A stretch of 64,000 bases of DNA from Bacteroidota bacterium (GTDB taxonomy: Bacteria; Bacteroidota; Bacteroidia; Chitinophagales; BACL12). The DNA lies in contig JAKQVC010000049.1 in the NCBI GenBank assembly GCA_029571985.1, positions 52,729-116,728 of the forward strand, read 5' to 3'. Positions 25,399 to 33,651 of the stretch are shown in pieces (positions within the stretch are counted from its first letter, which is position 1; every line of letters starts with the position of its first letter). A model generated the notes under the pieces. The model did not search any database. It saw nothing but the letters and a program-made list of their open reading frames with translations, and was not told the DNA's origin. The position numbers and the translations under genes were made by a program.

Positions 25399-25512
25399 GC
25401 GGCGAAAATAGAAAAAAGTAGCGGGAAACTCAGGTTTAGACCCAATGAAATCAGCCCGTTAAACTATGTGAATGAGCACTTGTATCAACAAAAATCGTCT
25501 TACCTTTACCTT

Positions 25513-25803
25513 ATGAAAGTGGATAAAGCCCTGATTGATAAACTGGCTTCCTTGTCAAAACTCGAATTCAGTGAGGCGGAATGTACCGCCATAGAGCATA
25601 ATCTCTCTAATATGCTGGACTTTATCGACAAGTTGAATGAGGTGGATGTTACGGGCGTTGAACCGCTTGTTTACATAAACCCGGCTACGAATATTATGCG
25701 CCAGGATGAAGCACACATGGACATCACGAAAGAAGATGCCCTCAAAAATGCGCCATTGGCCGATAGCGACTATTTCAAAGTGCCTAAAGTAATCCGGAAA
25801 TAG
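25513..25803 (+). CDS. gatC: Asp/Glu-tRNA(Asn/Gln) amidotransferase subunit C
   Basis: The reading frame stays open upstream to 25249, but that part overlaps trpS. The real start is [14 protein letters not shown] (25513), giving 96 residues, the normal GatC length. '[11 protein letters not shown]' and '[19 protein letters not shown]' are conserved GatC blocks. GatC joins and stabilises the GatA-GatB complex that amidates misacylated Glu-tRNA-Gln and/or Asp-tRNA-Asn. gatA and gatB are not in the window. A near-match to the -7 element (TACCTTTA) lies at the start codon side. An ABC ATPase follows after 1 nt. Confidence 0.93.
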   Translation: MKVDKALIDKLASLSKLEFSEAECTAIEHNLSNMLDFIDKLNEVDVTGVEPLVYINPATNIMRQDEAHMDITKEDALKNAPLADSDYFKVPKVIRK

Positions 25804-25804
25804 T

Positions 25805-26536
25805 ATGCAGCAGGAAATTATTACCCTCGAAAATATTCGTAAAACCTACGATCTGGGTCAGGTGCAAATTGAGGTGCTCAAAGGCCTGAATACCTCTATC
25901 CTGAAAAATGAATATGTGGCCATCATGGGTCCCTCAGGTTCAGGTAAAAGTACCCTGATGAATATTTTAGGCTGCCTCGATAAGCCAACAAAAGGTTCTT
26001 ATATCCTGAACGGAACCGACGTGAGCAGAATGAATGATGATGAGCTCGCTGAAGTCCGCAACAAAGAAATTGGCTTCGTATTTCAAACATTTAACCTACT
26101 GGCGCGCCTCTCTGGTATCGAAAATGTTGCCTTGCCCCTGATTTATGCAGGTGTTCGCAAAGCTGACCGTTTACAAAGAGCTGAAAACATTCTCAAGGCC
26201 GTTGGTTTAGGACACAGGATGCATCACCGTCCAAACGAGCTGTCAGGTGGTGAACGCCAAAGGGTGGCCGTTGCACGCGCTTTAGTCAATAATCCCTCCA
26301 TTATCCTTGCCGATGAGCCTACGGGTAACCTGGACACAAAAACCAGCTATGAGATCATGGAGTTGTTTGAGGATATTCATAAAAAAGGCAATACTGTCAT
26401 TATAGTTACCCACGAAGAGGATATTGCACGCTATGCACATCGTATCATTCGTATCCGGGATGGTATGATTGAAAGCGATGAACGCAACGCCAACAAACTT
26501 GACCCTACCGAGTTGCGTAAAAATCTGGTATCCTGA
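25805..26536 (+). CDS. ABC transporter ATPase, MacB/LolD-like
   Basis: A 243-residue single nucleotide-binding domain: Walker A 'GPSGSGKST', Q-loop 'FVFQTFNLL', signature '[16 protein letters not shown]', Walker B '[12 protein letters not shown]', and H-loop '[11 protein letters not shown]'. It belongs to the MacB/LolD/FtsE group, which pairs with FtsX-like permeases to act on lipoproteins, peptides or drugs. The likely partner is the permease at 28705, which lies 2.2 kb away with other genes between. It is adjacent to gatC (1-nt gap). Confidence 0.93.
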   Translation: MQQEIITLENIRKTYDLGQVQIEVLKGLNTSILKNEYVAIMGPSGSGKSTLMNILGCLDKPTKGSYILNGTDVSRMNDDELAEVRNKEIGFVFQTFNLLARLSGIENVALPLIYAGVRKADRLQRAENILKAVGLGHRMHHRPNELSGGERQRVAVARALVNNPSIILADEPTGNLDTKTSYEIMELFEDIHKKGNTVIIVTHEEDIARYAHRIIRIRDGMIESDERNANKLDPTELRKNLVS

Positions 26537-26564
26537 TATTACTCGACATCCTTACCTTTACAGC

Positions 26565-27113
26565 ATGAAGATTTACACGAAAAAAGGCGATGGGGGAGAA
26601 ACCTCCCTGATTGGCGGTACCCGTGTTCCAAAGCACCATATTCGTGTAGAAGCTTACGGTACTGCGGATGAATTGAATGTGTGTATCGGCTTAATTGCCG
26701 ACCAGAACATTGCCGAAGCCGACCAAACCTTCCTGAGAACCATACAAGACCGGTTGTTTACCTTAGGTGCCGCACTGGCTGCCGACCCAGAGCGCTCCCG
26801 TATGTCGATTCCGGACCTGGTTGAAGCGGATATTCAGGCATTAGAAGCGGCTATCGACCAAATGGAAGCACAGTTACCTCCGCTACAAAATTTCATCTTA
26901 CCGGGTGGACATACAACGGTTTCATATTGTCATTTGGCAAGGGTAGTGTGTCGAAGAGCCGAACGGATGGTTTCTCATTTGGCCGAAACAGCTCCTGTTG
27001 AGCCCATTATTTTGACATATTTGAATCGTTTGAGCGACTTCCTTTTTGTTTTTAGTCGCAAACTGGCGCAGGATTTGGGTGTCAGGGAGATTCCTTGGAA
27101 GCCGCGTGGGTAA
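26565..27113 (+). CDS. Corrinoid (cob(I)alamin) adenosyltransferase, PduO type
   Basis: The start is MKIYTKKGDGGETSL (26565, 182 residues); the frame is open upstream but overlaps the ABC gene. 'KIYTKKGDGGETSLIGG' is the ATP-binding N-terminus, 'VEAYGTADELN' follows, and 'RRAERMVSHL' provides the conserved Arg/Glu pair. The enzyme transfers adenosyl from ATP to cob(I)alamin, making coenzyme B12. It is 28 nt after the ABC ATPase, so it is possibly in the gatC unit, though a near -7 element (TACCTTTA, 26553-26560) could give it its own start. Confidence 0.93.
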   Translation: MKIYTKKGDGGETSLIGGTRVPKHHIRVEAYGTADELNVCIGLIADQNIAEADQTFLRTIQDRLFTLGAALAADPERSRMSIPDLVEADIQALEAAIDQMEAQLPPLQNFILPGGHTTVSYCHLARVVCRRAERMVSHLAETAPVEPIILTYLNRLSDFLFVFSRKLAQDLGVREIPWKPRG

Positions 27114-27194
27114 AATTTATCTTTCTTAAAATCGTTATTTGGCGCACCTTTTGCATGTTTTTGTAAAAGGTTGACACTTTGTGCACAATGGAAG

Positions 27195-27224
27195 TTGCAG
27201 AAGTTGAAAAAACCTATATTTTTG
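27195..27224 (+). promoter_or_regulatory. Promoter of the DUF2795 gene
   Basis: TTG (27195-27197), 19-bp spacer, TATTTTTG (27217-27224): one of the best promoter matches in the window. Transcription would begin near 27230, with a leader of about 20 nt. Confidence 0.65.
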
Positions 27225-27249
27225 CGCCCAATTATAAAAACACCAAATT

Positions 27250-27471
27250 ATGTATTGGACACTTGAACTCGCTTCCTATTTGGAAGACGCTCCATGGCCG
27301 GCAACCAAGGATGAACTGATCGATTATGCCATTCGTTCAGGTGCTCCCATTGAGGTAATTGAGAACCTGCAGGAGCTTGAAGATGAAGGGGAATTCTATG
27401 AAGGTATCGAAGATATCTGGAGCGATTATCCCACCCATGACGATTTCTATTTCAACGAAGATGAGTATTGA
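27250..27471 (+). CDS. DUF2795 family small acidic protein
   Basis: A 73-residue acidic protein opening 'MYWTLELASYLEDAPWPATKDELIDYAIRSGAP', the DUF2795 pattern (a helix-turn element where 'DAPWPATKDELIDYA' is the conserved core), followed by 'VIENLQELEDEGEFYEGIEDIW'. Homologues are widespread in Bacteroidota and their function is not established. Its own strong promoter and a strong terminator suggest it is highly and independently expressed. Confidence 0.88.
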   Translation: MYWTLELASYLEDAPWPATKDELIDYAIRSGAPIEVIENLQELEDEGEFYEGIEDIWSDYPTHDDFYFNEDEY

Positions 27472-27491
27472 AAGGAAATACACCTGAAAAC

Positions 27492-27520
27492 AAAAAATCC
27501 TGCTAAGTGCAGGATTTTTT
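27492..27520. terminator. Bidirectional intrinsic terminator
   Basis: AAAAAATCCTGC (27492-27503), loop TAAGT, GCAGGATTTTTT (27509-27520): a 12-bp stem with A-tract and T-tract, serving both the DUF2795 gene and the convergent queA. Confidence 0.85.
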
Positions 27521-27542
27521 GTTTTATACAGTAGGTATTGTA

Positions 27543-28595
27543 TCAATCTACGATCAACATCGCATCACCATAACTAAAGAAGCGATACTTTTCCTTCATG
27601 GCGATTTTGTAAGCTTCCATCGTCAGGTCATAACCCATGAAAGCCGCCACCATGATAACCAGACTGGTTTTAGGTAGGTGAAAATTCGTTACCATCGAGT
27701 TGCAAATGCTGAAATCATATGGCGGATGGATAAACAGGTTAGTCCATCCTTCCTCAGGTTTCAAGCGACCAGAAGCGGCAACAGCACTTTCACAGGCACG
27801 CATGGTTGTAGTGCCAATTGCGCAAATACGTCTGTTTTGATCCAAACCTTTATTGACAATATTCACGCAGCTTTGATCAATTTTGAAATATTCTGCATCC
27901 ATTTTGTGTTTTGACAGATCTTCCACATCAATGCTGCGGAAAGTGCCCAAACCTACATGGAGCGTGAGTTCTGCAAAATGTATACCTTTTATTTCGAGAC
28001 GTTTCAAAAGTTCACGACTAAAGTGCATACCGCCTGTTGGGGCTGCTACGGCACCTTCGTGTTTGGCAAACACCGTCTGATAACGTTCGCGGTCAGCTTC
28101 TTCAGGTTTGCGTTTGATATACTTTGGAAGCGGTGTTTCACCCATAATTTCCAGAATCCGGCGCAGCTCTTCAGCTGTGCCATCATGCAGAAAACGAATG
28201 GTACGGCCTCTTGAGGTCGTGTTATCCACTACTTCCGCAACCAACATATCATCATCACCAAAGTAAAGCTTATTACCTACGCGGATTTTACGGGCAGGAT
28301 CGACCAATACATCCCACAGGTGCATTTCACGATTGAGTTCACGCAACATGAAAACCTCAATTTTTGCACCAGTTTTTTCTTTACGTCCATACAAACGGGC
28401 CGGAAACACCTTTGTGTTGTTGAGCACCATCACATCATCCTCACTGAAATACTCAAGAATATCCTTAAACTTGCGATGTTCAATTTTGCCTGTCTTGCGG
28501 TGAACGACCATCATTTTGGCCTGATCGCGTTCCGCAGTAGGATATTGGGCAATAATGTCTTTGGGGAGTTCAAAATTGAACTTGGAGAGTTTCAT
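27543..28595 (-). CDS. queA: S-adenosylmethionine:tRNA ribosyltransferase-isomerase QueA
   Basis: At 350 residues it is of standard length. It begins '[23 protein letters not shown]', with '[16 protein letters not shown]', '[11 protein letters not shown]', '[10 protein letters not shown]', 'LHVGLGTFR' and 'THLP' type blocks ('[19 protein letters not shown]'). It adds the epoxy-cyclopentane ring to preQ1 in tRNA, the penultimate step to queuosine. The gene is monocistronic with its own promoter, and it ends close to the bidirectional terminator. Confidence 0.96.
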   Translation of the reverse strand: MKLSKFNFELPKDIIAQYPTAERDQAKMMVVHRKTGKIEHRKFKDILEYFSEDDVMVLNNTKVFPARLYGRKEKTGAKIEVFMLRELNREMHLWDVLVDPARKIRVGNKLYFGDDDMLVAEVVDNTTSRGRTIRFLHDGTAEELRRILEIMGETPLPKYIKRKPEEADRERYQTVFAKHEGAVAAPTGGMHFSRELLKRLEIKGIHFAELTLHVGLGTFRSIDVEDLSKHKMDAEYFKIDQSCVNIVNKGLDQNRRICAIGTTTMRACESAVAASGRLKPEEGWTNLFIHPPYDFSICNSMVTNFHLPKTSLVIMVAAFMGYDLTMEAYKIAMKEKYRFFSYGDAMLIVD

Positions 28596-28649
28596 AAAAC
28601 TTACGGGTTTTACCAGATTAAAAAGATGCTTTTACAAGCAATAAGGGCG

Positions 28650-28681
28650 CAAAATTAACCTTATATAACGAAATCACACAA
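28650..28681 (-). promoter_or_regulatory. Promoter of queA
   Basis: On the minus strand: TTG (28681-28679), 21-bp spacer, TAATTTTG (28657-28650). Back to back with the permease promoter; leader of about 48 nt. Confidence 0.55.
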
Positions 28682-28691
28682 TAATAACCAA

Positions 28692-28699
28692 TAACTTTG
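28692..28699 (+). promoter_or_regulatory. -7 element of the ABC permease gene
   Basis: TAACTTTG, perfect TAnnTTTG, only 5 bp before the ATG at 28705, so the mRNA would be leaderless or nearly so. Confidence 0.5.
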
Positions 28700-28704
28700 C
28701 CGAA

Positions 28705-29973
28705 ATGGTTGCGATTTTTCGAACGATCAGTGAAACTTTAACCCAGGTAGTACAGGAACTCCTGAACAACAAGCTGCGCTCCGGCCTGTCATTACTGGGT
28801 GTGTCTATTGGGATTTTTTGCATTATCGCCGTTTTAAGCGCCGTGGATAGTCTGAAACGCAACATGGAAAGCGGCTTGGATAAATTGGGAACGGATATGA
28901 TTTATATAACCCGTTGGCCATGGCAATTCAGTAATGAGGAATATACCTGGTGGGAATATATCAAACGCCCAACCATGCAATATGAGGATTATCAAATTCT
29001 GTCGGATAAACTCACCAAAGCAAAAGCAGTAGCAATAGAAACATGGTTAAATGCTTCTGAAGTGCGGTTCCGCAATAATGCCATCAATTCAGGAAGTATC
29101 AGTGGTGTAACCGATCAGTATAATGAGGTATACACAATGAATTTTAAAGATGGCAGATATTTTGCACCCAGCGAATCAGCAGGTGGAGGAGCTGTTGCCG
29201 TTTTAGGATTTGAAGTCGCACAAGAATTATTTCCTTCAGGAATAGCTCCTGTAGGTAAATATATTACAGTCAGTGCCATGAATATGCAATTCAAATTGCG
29301 CGTTATTGGTGTGCTGGAAAAAGAAGGTGAAAGTATTATTGATATTTCAAATGATAATTCTATCATTGTTCCATTCAATTATATACGACGCATTGTGGAC
29401 ATGAACAGTGGGATGATGGATCCCATGATAGAAGTAAGGCCGAAGCCGGGTGTATCTGCCGATGAAATTAAAGACGAAATTTATCCGATTATGCGTTCAG
29501 CAAGAAACTTACGTCCAGCTGAGGATAATGATTTCGCCGTAAATGAAGTTACACTTGCAGCTGATGCACTCGATAGCATGTTTGCCATGTTAAATATGGT
29601 AGGCTTTATTATCGGTGGATTTAGTATTCTGGTGGGTGGATTTGGAATTGCAAATATTATGTTCGTAAGTGTTAAAGAACGCACGAACATAATCGGCATA
29701 AAAAAATCACTGGGCGCTAAGAATTATTTAATCCTCACCGAATTTCTTATTGAAGCCATTATTCTTTCATTAATCGGCTGTCTGTTCGGTTTGTTTTTGG
29801 TTTGGGGTGTGATGAAATTAGCTGCTGCACAAACAGGATTCGATTTTATCCTGTCTCCGGATAATATCCTTGTTGGCGCAACCATTTCAATCATATTAGG
29901 CGTGGTTGCAGGTATTGTTCCTGCTTTACTGGCAAGTAGAATGGATCCGGTAGAAGCCATCCGCTCCAAATAA
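28705..29973 (+). CDS. MacB-type ABC transporter permease
   Basis: A 422-residue protein with one N-terminal membrane helix ('LRSGLSLLGVSIGIFCIIAVLSAV'), a periplasmic MacB_PCD domain (about 45-270) and three C-terminal helices (FtsX domain, about 285-415), with 'VKERTNIIGIKKSLGAKN' before the second of them. This is the MacB/FtsX mechanotransmission layout without an ABC domain, so it needs a separate ATPase such as the one at 25805. The probable role is export or extraction of a lipoprotein, peptide or antibiotic across the envelope. Confidence 0.92.
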   Translation: MVAIFRTISETLTQVVQELLNNKLRSGLSLLGVSIGIFCIIAVLSAVDSLKRNMESGLDKLGTDMIYITRWPWQFSNEEYTWWEYIKRPTMQYEDYQILSDKLTKAKAVAIETWLNASEVRFRNNAINSGSISGVTDQYNEVYTMNFKDGRYFAPSESAGGGAVAVLGFEVAQELFPSGIAPVGKYITVSAMNMQFKLRVIGVLEKEGESIIDISNDNSIIVPFNYIRRIVDMNSGMMDPMIEVRPKPGVSADEIKDEIYPIMRSARNLRPAEDNDFAVNEVTLAADALDSMFAMLNMVGFIIGGFSILVGGFGIANIMFVSVKERTNIIGIKKSLGAKNYLILTEFLIEAIILSLIGCLFGLFLVWGVMKLAAAQTGFDFILSPDNILVGATISIILGVVAGIVPALLASRMDPVEAIRSK

Positions 29974-29982
29974 AATCTGAAC

Positions 29983-30981
29983 TTAAACTAATAATCGCAA
30001 CGATTCTTTCAGGAGCGCTGCTGCATCAACCGGTACTACACCAGATTGTTCGCAAACAAGACCACCGGCAATATTACAAACCGATAATAAAGTTTTGGCA
30101 TCGGCACCTGCTGCAAGACATAAGGCAGCAACACTAATTACGGTATCTCCGGCGCCACTCACATCTGCAATAGAACGCAAATGGGCTTTTACGCGATAAG
30201 ATTTTTTATGATGACGTAAAAACATACCATGCTCACCAAGTGTCAGCAAGGTTATTTCATGTGGAAGTAAAGCATGCAGCGCATCAACAGCAACCTTTAA
30301 ATCGGGAGTGTCTAATGAATCAGGTGAGCCGGATAAAGAGTCGCGCAATTCGCGGATATTTGGCTTAAATAAAGTGCAACCGTGATACGAAAAGAAATGC
30401 GCCTTTTTGGGATCAACCACAACCGGAATTTCTAATTGATTGCACAAATCAATAATCATGCGAATGCGTGAAGCAGATAAAACACCTTTATCGTAATCTT
30501 CCAGAATGACCACATCAGGTTTGTTGCGTTTTAATGCCTGTGCTACTTGTGCGTCAAATTGTTCTGCAGTTTCAGGACTTAATGCATCCTGCATTTCATG
30601 ATCAATGCGCAGTAATTGATGCTGACGTGCTAATACACGCATTTTTGAGGTGGTAATGCGCTCATCAGCACGCAACATATGTTTTGCCGATACTTTATGC
30701 TCGGTTAACAGATCTTCCAATAATATGGCATCATGATCATTTCCAATTACCGAAAATAATAATGGTGTGGCACCCAGTGACCGGATATTCATGGCCACAT
30801 TGGCCGCTCCGCCGGGATGCGCAGCTGCATTGCGTACCTCAATTACCGGCACAGGAGCTTCCGGCGAAATACGATCTGCATTTCCATATACATATTTGTC
30901 AACCATCACATCGCCAATCACCATGACACGCATGTGTTTGAAGGTTGCGAAAAGCTTTTTAAGTTGAGCAGCTGTTGCCAT
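29983..30981 (-). CDS. rfaE1: PfkB-family D-glycero-beta-D-manno-heptose-7-phosphate kinase
   Basis: At 332 residues it corresponds to the kinase half of HldE. It has 'MVIGDVMVDKYVYGNADRISPEAPVPV' as in HldE/RfaE1, 'HPGGAANVAMNIRSLG', and the catalytic 'DVSGAGDTVISV'. It phosphorylates heptose-7-phosphate at C1 for ADP-heptose synthesis, used in lipopolysaccharide core. The adenylyltransferase half is absent, so it must be separate. It follows the aminotransferase by 4 nt. Confidence 0.92.
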   Translation of the reverse strand: MATAAQLKKLFATFKHMRVMVIGDVMVDKYVYGNADRISPEAPVPVIEVRNAAAHPGGAANVAMNIRSLGATPLLFSVIGNDHDAILLEDLLTEHKVSAKHMLRADERITTSKMRVLARQHQLLRIDHEMQDALSPETAEQFDAQVAQALKRNKPDVVILEDYDKGVLSASRIRMIIDLCNQLEIPVVVDPKKAHFFSYHGCTLFKPNIRELRDSLSGSPDSLDTPDLKVAVDALHALLPHEITLLTLGEHGMFLRHHKKSYRVKAHLRSIADVSGAGDTVISVAALCLAAGADAKTLLSVCNIAGGLVCEQSGVVPVDAAALLKESLRLLV

Positions 30982-30985
30982 ACTT

Positions 30986-32179
30986 TTATTGTAATAATGC
31001 TAAAGCGGATTTCAATCTGCGCATGGCTTCTTTCAATTTTTCATCGGAAGTGGCATAACTCAGGCGAATACAATTCGCATCACCAAAAGCGCTTCCACTT
31101 ACCACCGAAATATTTCCATGATATAACAGGAATAAAGCCAGGTCATCTGCATTGCGAATAACTTCGCCCGCAAAAGAGCGACCAAAATAATTGCGCATAT
31201 CGGGGAAAAAATAAAACGCACCCTGTGGGTCATTTAATTTAATGCCTTCAATCTCTTTTAATAAACCAAATACTAATTGTTTTCTGCGCAAAAAGGCAGC
31301 TTTCATTTCATCCACGGTTTCCAATCCACCATTGAGTGCAGCAATAGCAGCGCGTTGTGTTATGCTACAAGTGGCAGATGTGTATTGTCCCTGCATTTTA
31401 TCACAAGCCTTTGCAATCCATGCGGGTGCCCCGATAAAACCCAAACGCCATCCGGTCATCGCAAATGCTTTTGATAAGCCATTTACCGTAATTACCCGAT
31501 CGGCAACGTGTTCAAATGAGGCCAGACTTACATGTTTATCGCTAAAATTGATATGCTCGTAAATTTCATCGCTGATAACATATACATGCGGGTGTCGGGC
31601 AATAATATCGGCAAGAGCGGCTAATTCTGCATGATTATATACACTCCCCGTTGGATTGCAGGGAGATGAAAACATAATCAGTTTTGTTTTAGGTGTAATA
31701 GCTGCTTCTAATTGTTCGGGCGAAATTTTAAAATCAGCTTCCACTGTAGTGGTGATTTCACGAATTACACCTTCAGCCAATCTTATCATGGCGCTATAAC
31801 TCACCCAGAATGGGGTAGGGAGTATCACTTCATCACCCGGGTTCACCAGACATAATACAGCATTAATGATGCTCTGTTTGGCTCCTGTGGAAATAACAAT
31901 CTGGTCCGGGGCGTATTTCAGGTTGTTTTCACGCAAAAATTTATCGGAAATAGCCTGTCTTACATCTAAATACCCGGCAACTGGTGTATAATGGGTAAAT
32001 CCATCGTCAATCGCTTTTTTTGCGGCTTCCCGGATATGCACCGGTGTTTCGAAGTCAGGTTCTCCGAGACTTAAATCAACGATATCTCGTCCCTGGCTTT
32101 TCAGCTCACGCGTCATCTGGGCCATTTTTATGGTGGCCGACTCGTTCAAATTGGCAATACGTGCCGCAAGGTCTTGCAT
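30986..32179 (-). CDS. Class I/II aminotransferase, aspartate aminotransferase type
   Basis: I use the ATG at 32179 (MQDLAARIANL, 397 residues). A longer version starting at 32233 would begin upstream of the predicted transcription start. 'DLSLGEPDFETP', 'YTPVAGYLDVRQAI', 'SSPCNPTGSVY', 'DEIYEHINF', and the PLP lysine in 'NGLSKAFAMTGWRLG' define a class I gamma-type AAT. The likely reaction is aspartate/2-oxoglutarate transamination; some relatives act on prephenate or aromatic amino acids. The heptose kinase follows 4 nt downstream. Confidence 0.93.
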   Translation of the reverse strand: MQDLAARIANLNESATIKMAQMTRELKSQGRDIVDLSLGEPDFETPVHIREAAKKAIDDGFTHYTPVAGYLDVRQAISDKFLRENNLKYAPDQIVISTGAKQSIINAVLCLVNPGDEVILPTPFWVSYSAMIRLAEGVIREITTTVEADFKISPEQLEAAITPKTKLIMFSSPCNPTGSVYNHAELAALADIIARHPHVYVISDEIYEHINFSDKHVSLASFEHVADRVITVNGLSKAFAMTGWRLGFIGAPAWIAKACDKMQGQYTSATCSITQRAAIAALNGGLETVDEMKAAFLRRKQLVFGLLKEIEGIKLNDPQGAFYFFPDMRNYFGRSFAGEVIRNADDLALFLLYHGNISVVSGSAFGDANCIRLSYATSDEKLKEAMRRLKSALALLQ

Positions 32180-32205
32180 GTTGGCTGCTTTGGGTGCGAA
32201 ATTAG

Positions 32206-32213
32206 CAAAACTA
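32206..32213 (-). promoter_or_regulatory. -7 element of the aminotransferase operon
   Basis: On the minus strand TAGTTTTG, a perfect TAnnTTTG, located inside the longer candidate reading frame. Transcription would begin near 32200 and so supports the start codon at 32179. Confidence 0.5.
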
Positions 32214-32252
32214 TCTCCGAGGCAGTTCACCACCCGGTGGGTAATTGTCTAC

Positions 32253-33635
32253 TTATCTGTAGAAATAGCGGAAAAGCTGCTTTATTCGGCGTAATCCTGC
32301 ATCCGTATAAGGTGCGTAGCGAATAGATAAATCCGGGAAAAATGACCGGTGCATCACGCTTTTGGGATGTGTAAATGCAGTAAAACTGGATTTGCCCTGA
32401 TATTTGCCGATTCCACTGGGGCCTTTGCCGCCAATTGGCATAGATAAATGACCGAAGTGCAGCACAACTTCATTAACTACCATATCACCACAACTTACAT
32501 ACGTGGCATAGCGCTTTATGGAATCCGCATCTCTGCTGAATACATAAAATACTAGGGGGTTTGGATGGTGTTGTATAATGTCGAGGACCTCTTCGGCATC
32601 ATGATAGGTAATAATAGGCAGAATCGGTCCGAAAATTTCTTCCTGCATAATGGGAGAATCAAGACGCTGAATGTCAATTACAGTTGGCTCAATATATCGC
32701 TCTTCAATATTTACCCTTCCACCTAATAGACACTTTTCTCCTGCAAGCAATCTTTGAATACGCTCCGTGTGATGCTGATTAATTATGCGTCCAAAATGAA
32801 CACAGGATTCCGGATTTTCTGAAAATTGCTGTTGTATTCGGGCACAGATTTTCTCTGTAAATTGCTCTCGAATAGATGCATGTACAAGTAAATAATCCGG
32901 TGCCACACAGGTTTGACCTGCATTGCTGAATTTCCCCCAAACAATTCGATTTACGGTTGTATCTAAATCAACGCCCGGTTCTATCACACAAGGATTTTTT
33001 CCGCCTAATTCTAATACCACAGGAGTGAGATGCTGCGCGGCTGCTGTGTAAACAATTTTACCAACCATACTTCCTCCGGTATAAAAAATAAAATCGAATT
33101 TCTCGCGCAACAAAAGGGAAGTGCCTTGTGCATCAGCCTGTATCACATGTATATAGTCCGATGCAAAATTGAGGTTGATAAATTGTTCTAATAGTGCGGA
33201 CGTATGTACAGCATGTTCGGAAGGTTTGATGATAGCTGTATTACCCCCGGCAATTGCACCTATTAATGGTCTGATACTCAATAAAAAAGGATAATTCCAT
33301 GGCGCAATGATGAGTGTGTTACCATGGGGTATCGACTGGATGTAAGACTTGGCTCTGAAATGTAATAATGGTGTTCGTATGCGTTTGTTTCGCATCCATT
33401 TTCGCAAATGCCGGATAGCATATCGCGTTTCCTGTATGGCAGGACCTACTTCAACCGCCCATGCTTCAAATTGTAATTTATGTAAATCCTTTTTTAGTGC
33501 CGACTCAATTTCACCAGTATAGCGAATTAATAATTGTTCCAACTTTTTTAACTGGGCAATTCGAAAGGCATATGGATGTGTTACACCGCTGGCAAAATAA
33601 TGACGCTGTTGCTCTACAAGGACTTCATACGACAT
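32253..33635 (-). CDS. Aldehyde dehydrogenase family protein
   Basis: A 460-residue ALDH-superfamily enzyme of the short class-3 (ALDH3) type. 'APWNYPFLLSIRPLIGAIAGGNTAIIKPSE' binds NAD(P), 'VVLELGGKNPCVI' has the general-base Glu, and the nucleophile is the Cys in 'SNAGQTCVAPDY'. The last ~25 residues are basic/aromatic ('IKQLFRYFYR'), consistent with membrane association seen in ALDH3. It oxidises fatty or aromatic aldehydes to acids. It lies 16 nt downstream of the T9SS cargo gene on the same strand, though a functional link is not evident. Confidence 0.93.
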   Translation of the reverse strand: MSYEVLVEQQRHYFASGVTHPYAFRIAQLKKLEQLLIRYTGEIESALKKDLHKLQFEAWAVEVGPAIQETRYAIRHLRKWMRNKRIRTPLLHFRAKSYIQSIPHGNTLIIAPWNYPFLLSIRPLIGAIAGGNTAIIKPSEHAVHTSALLEQFINLNFASDYIHVIQADAQGTSLLLREKFDFIFYTGGSMVGKIVYTAAAQHLTPVVLELGGKNPCVIEPGVDLDTTVNRIVWGKFSNAGQTCVAPDYLLVHASIREQFTEKICARIQQQFSENPESCVHFGRIINQHHTERIQRLLAGEKCLLGGRVNIEERYIEPTVIDIQRLDSPIMQEEIFGPILPIITYHDAEEVLDIIQHHPNPLVFYVFSRDADSIKRYATYVSCGDMVVNEVVLHFGHLSMPIGGKGPSGIGKYQGKSSFTAFTHPKSVMHRSFFPDLSIRYAPYTDAGLRRIKQLFRYFYR

Positions 33636-33651
33636 ACTGCAGTGTGCTAAA

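Noticed and set aside
25249..25512. Upstream extension of the gatC frame
   Set aside because: It lies over the trpS start and has no GatC-like sequence; the start at 25513 gives the normal GatC length.
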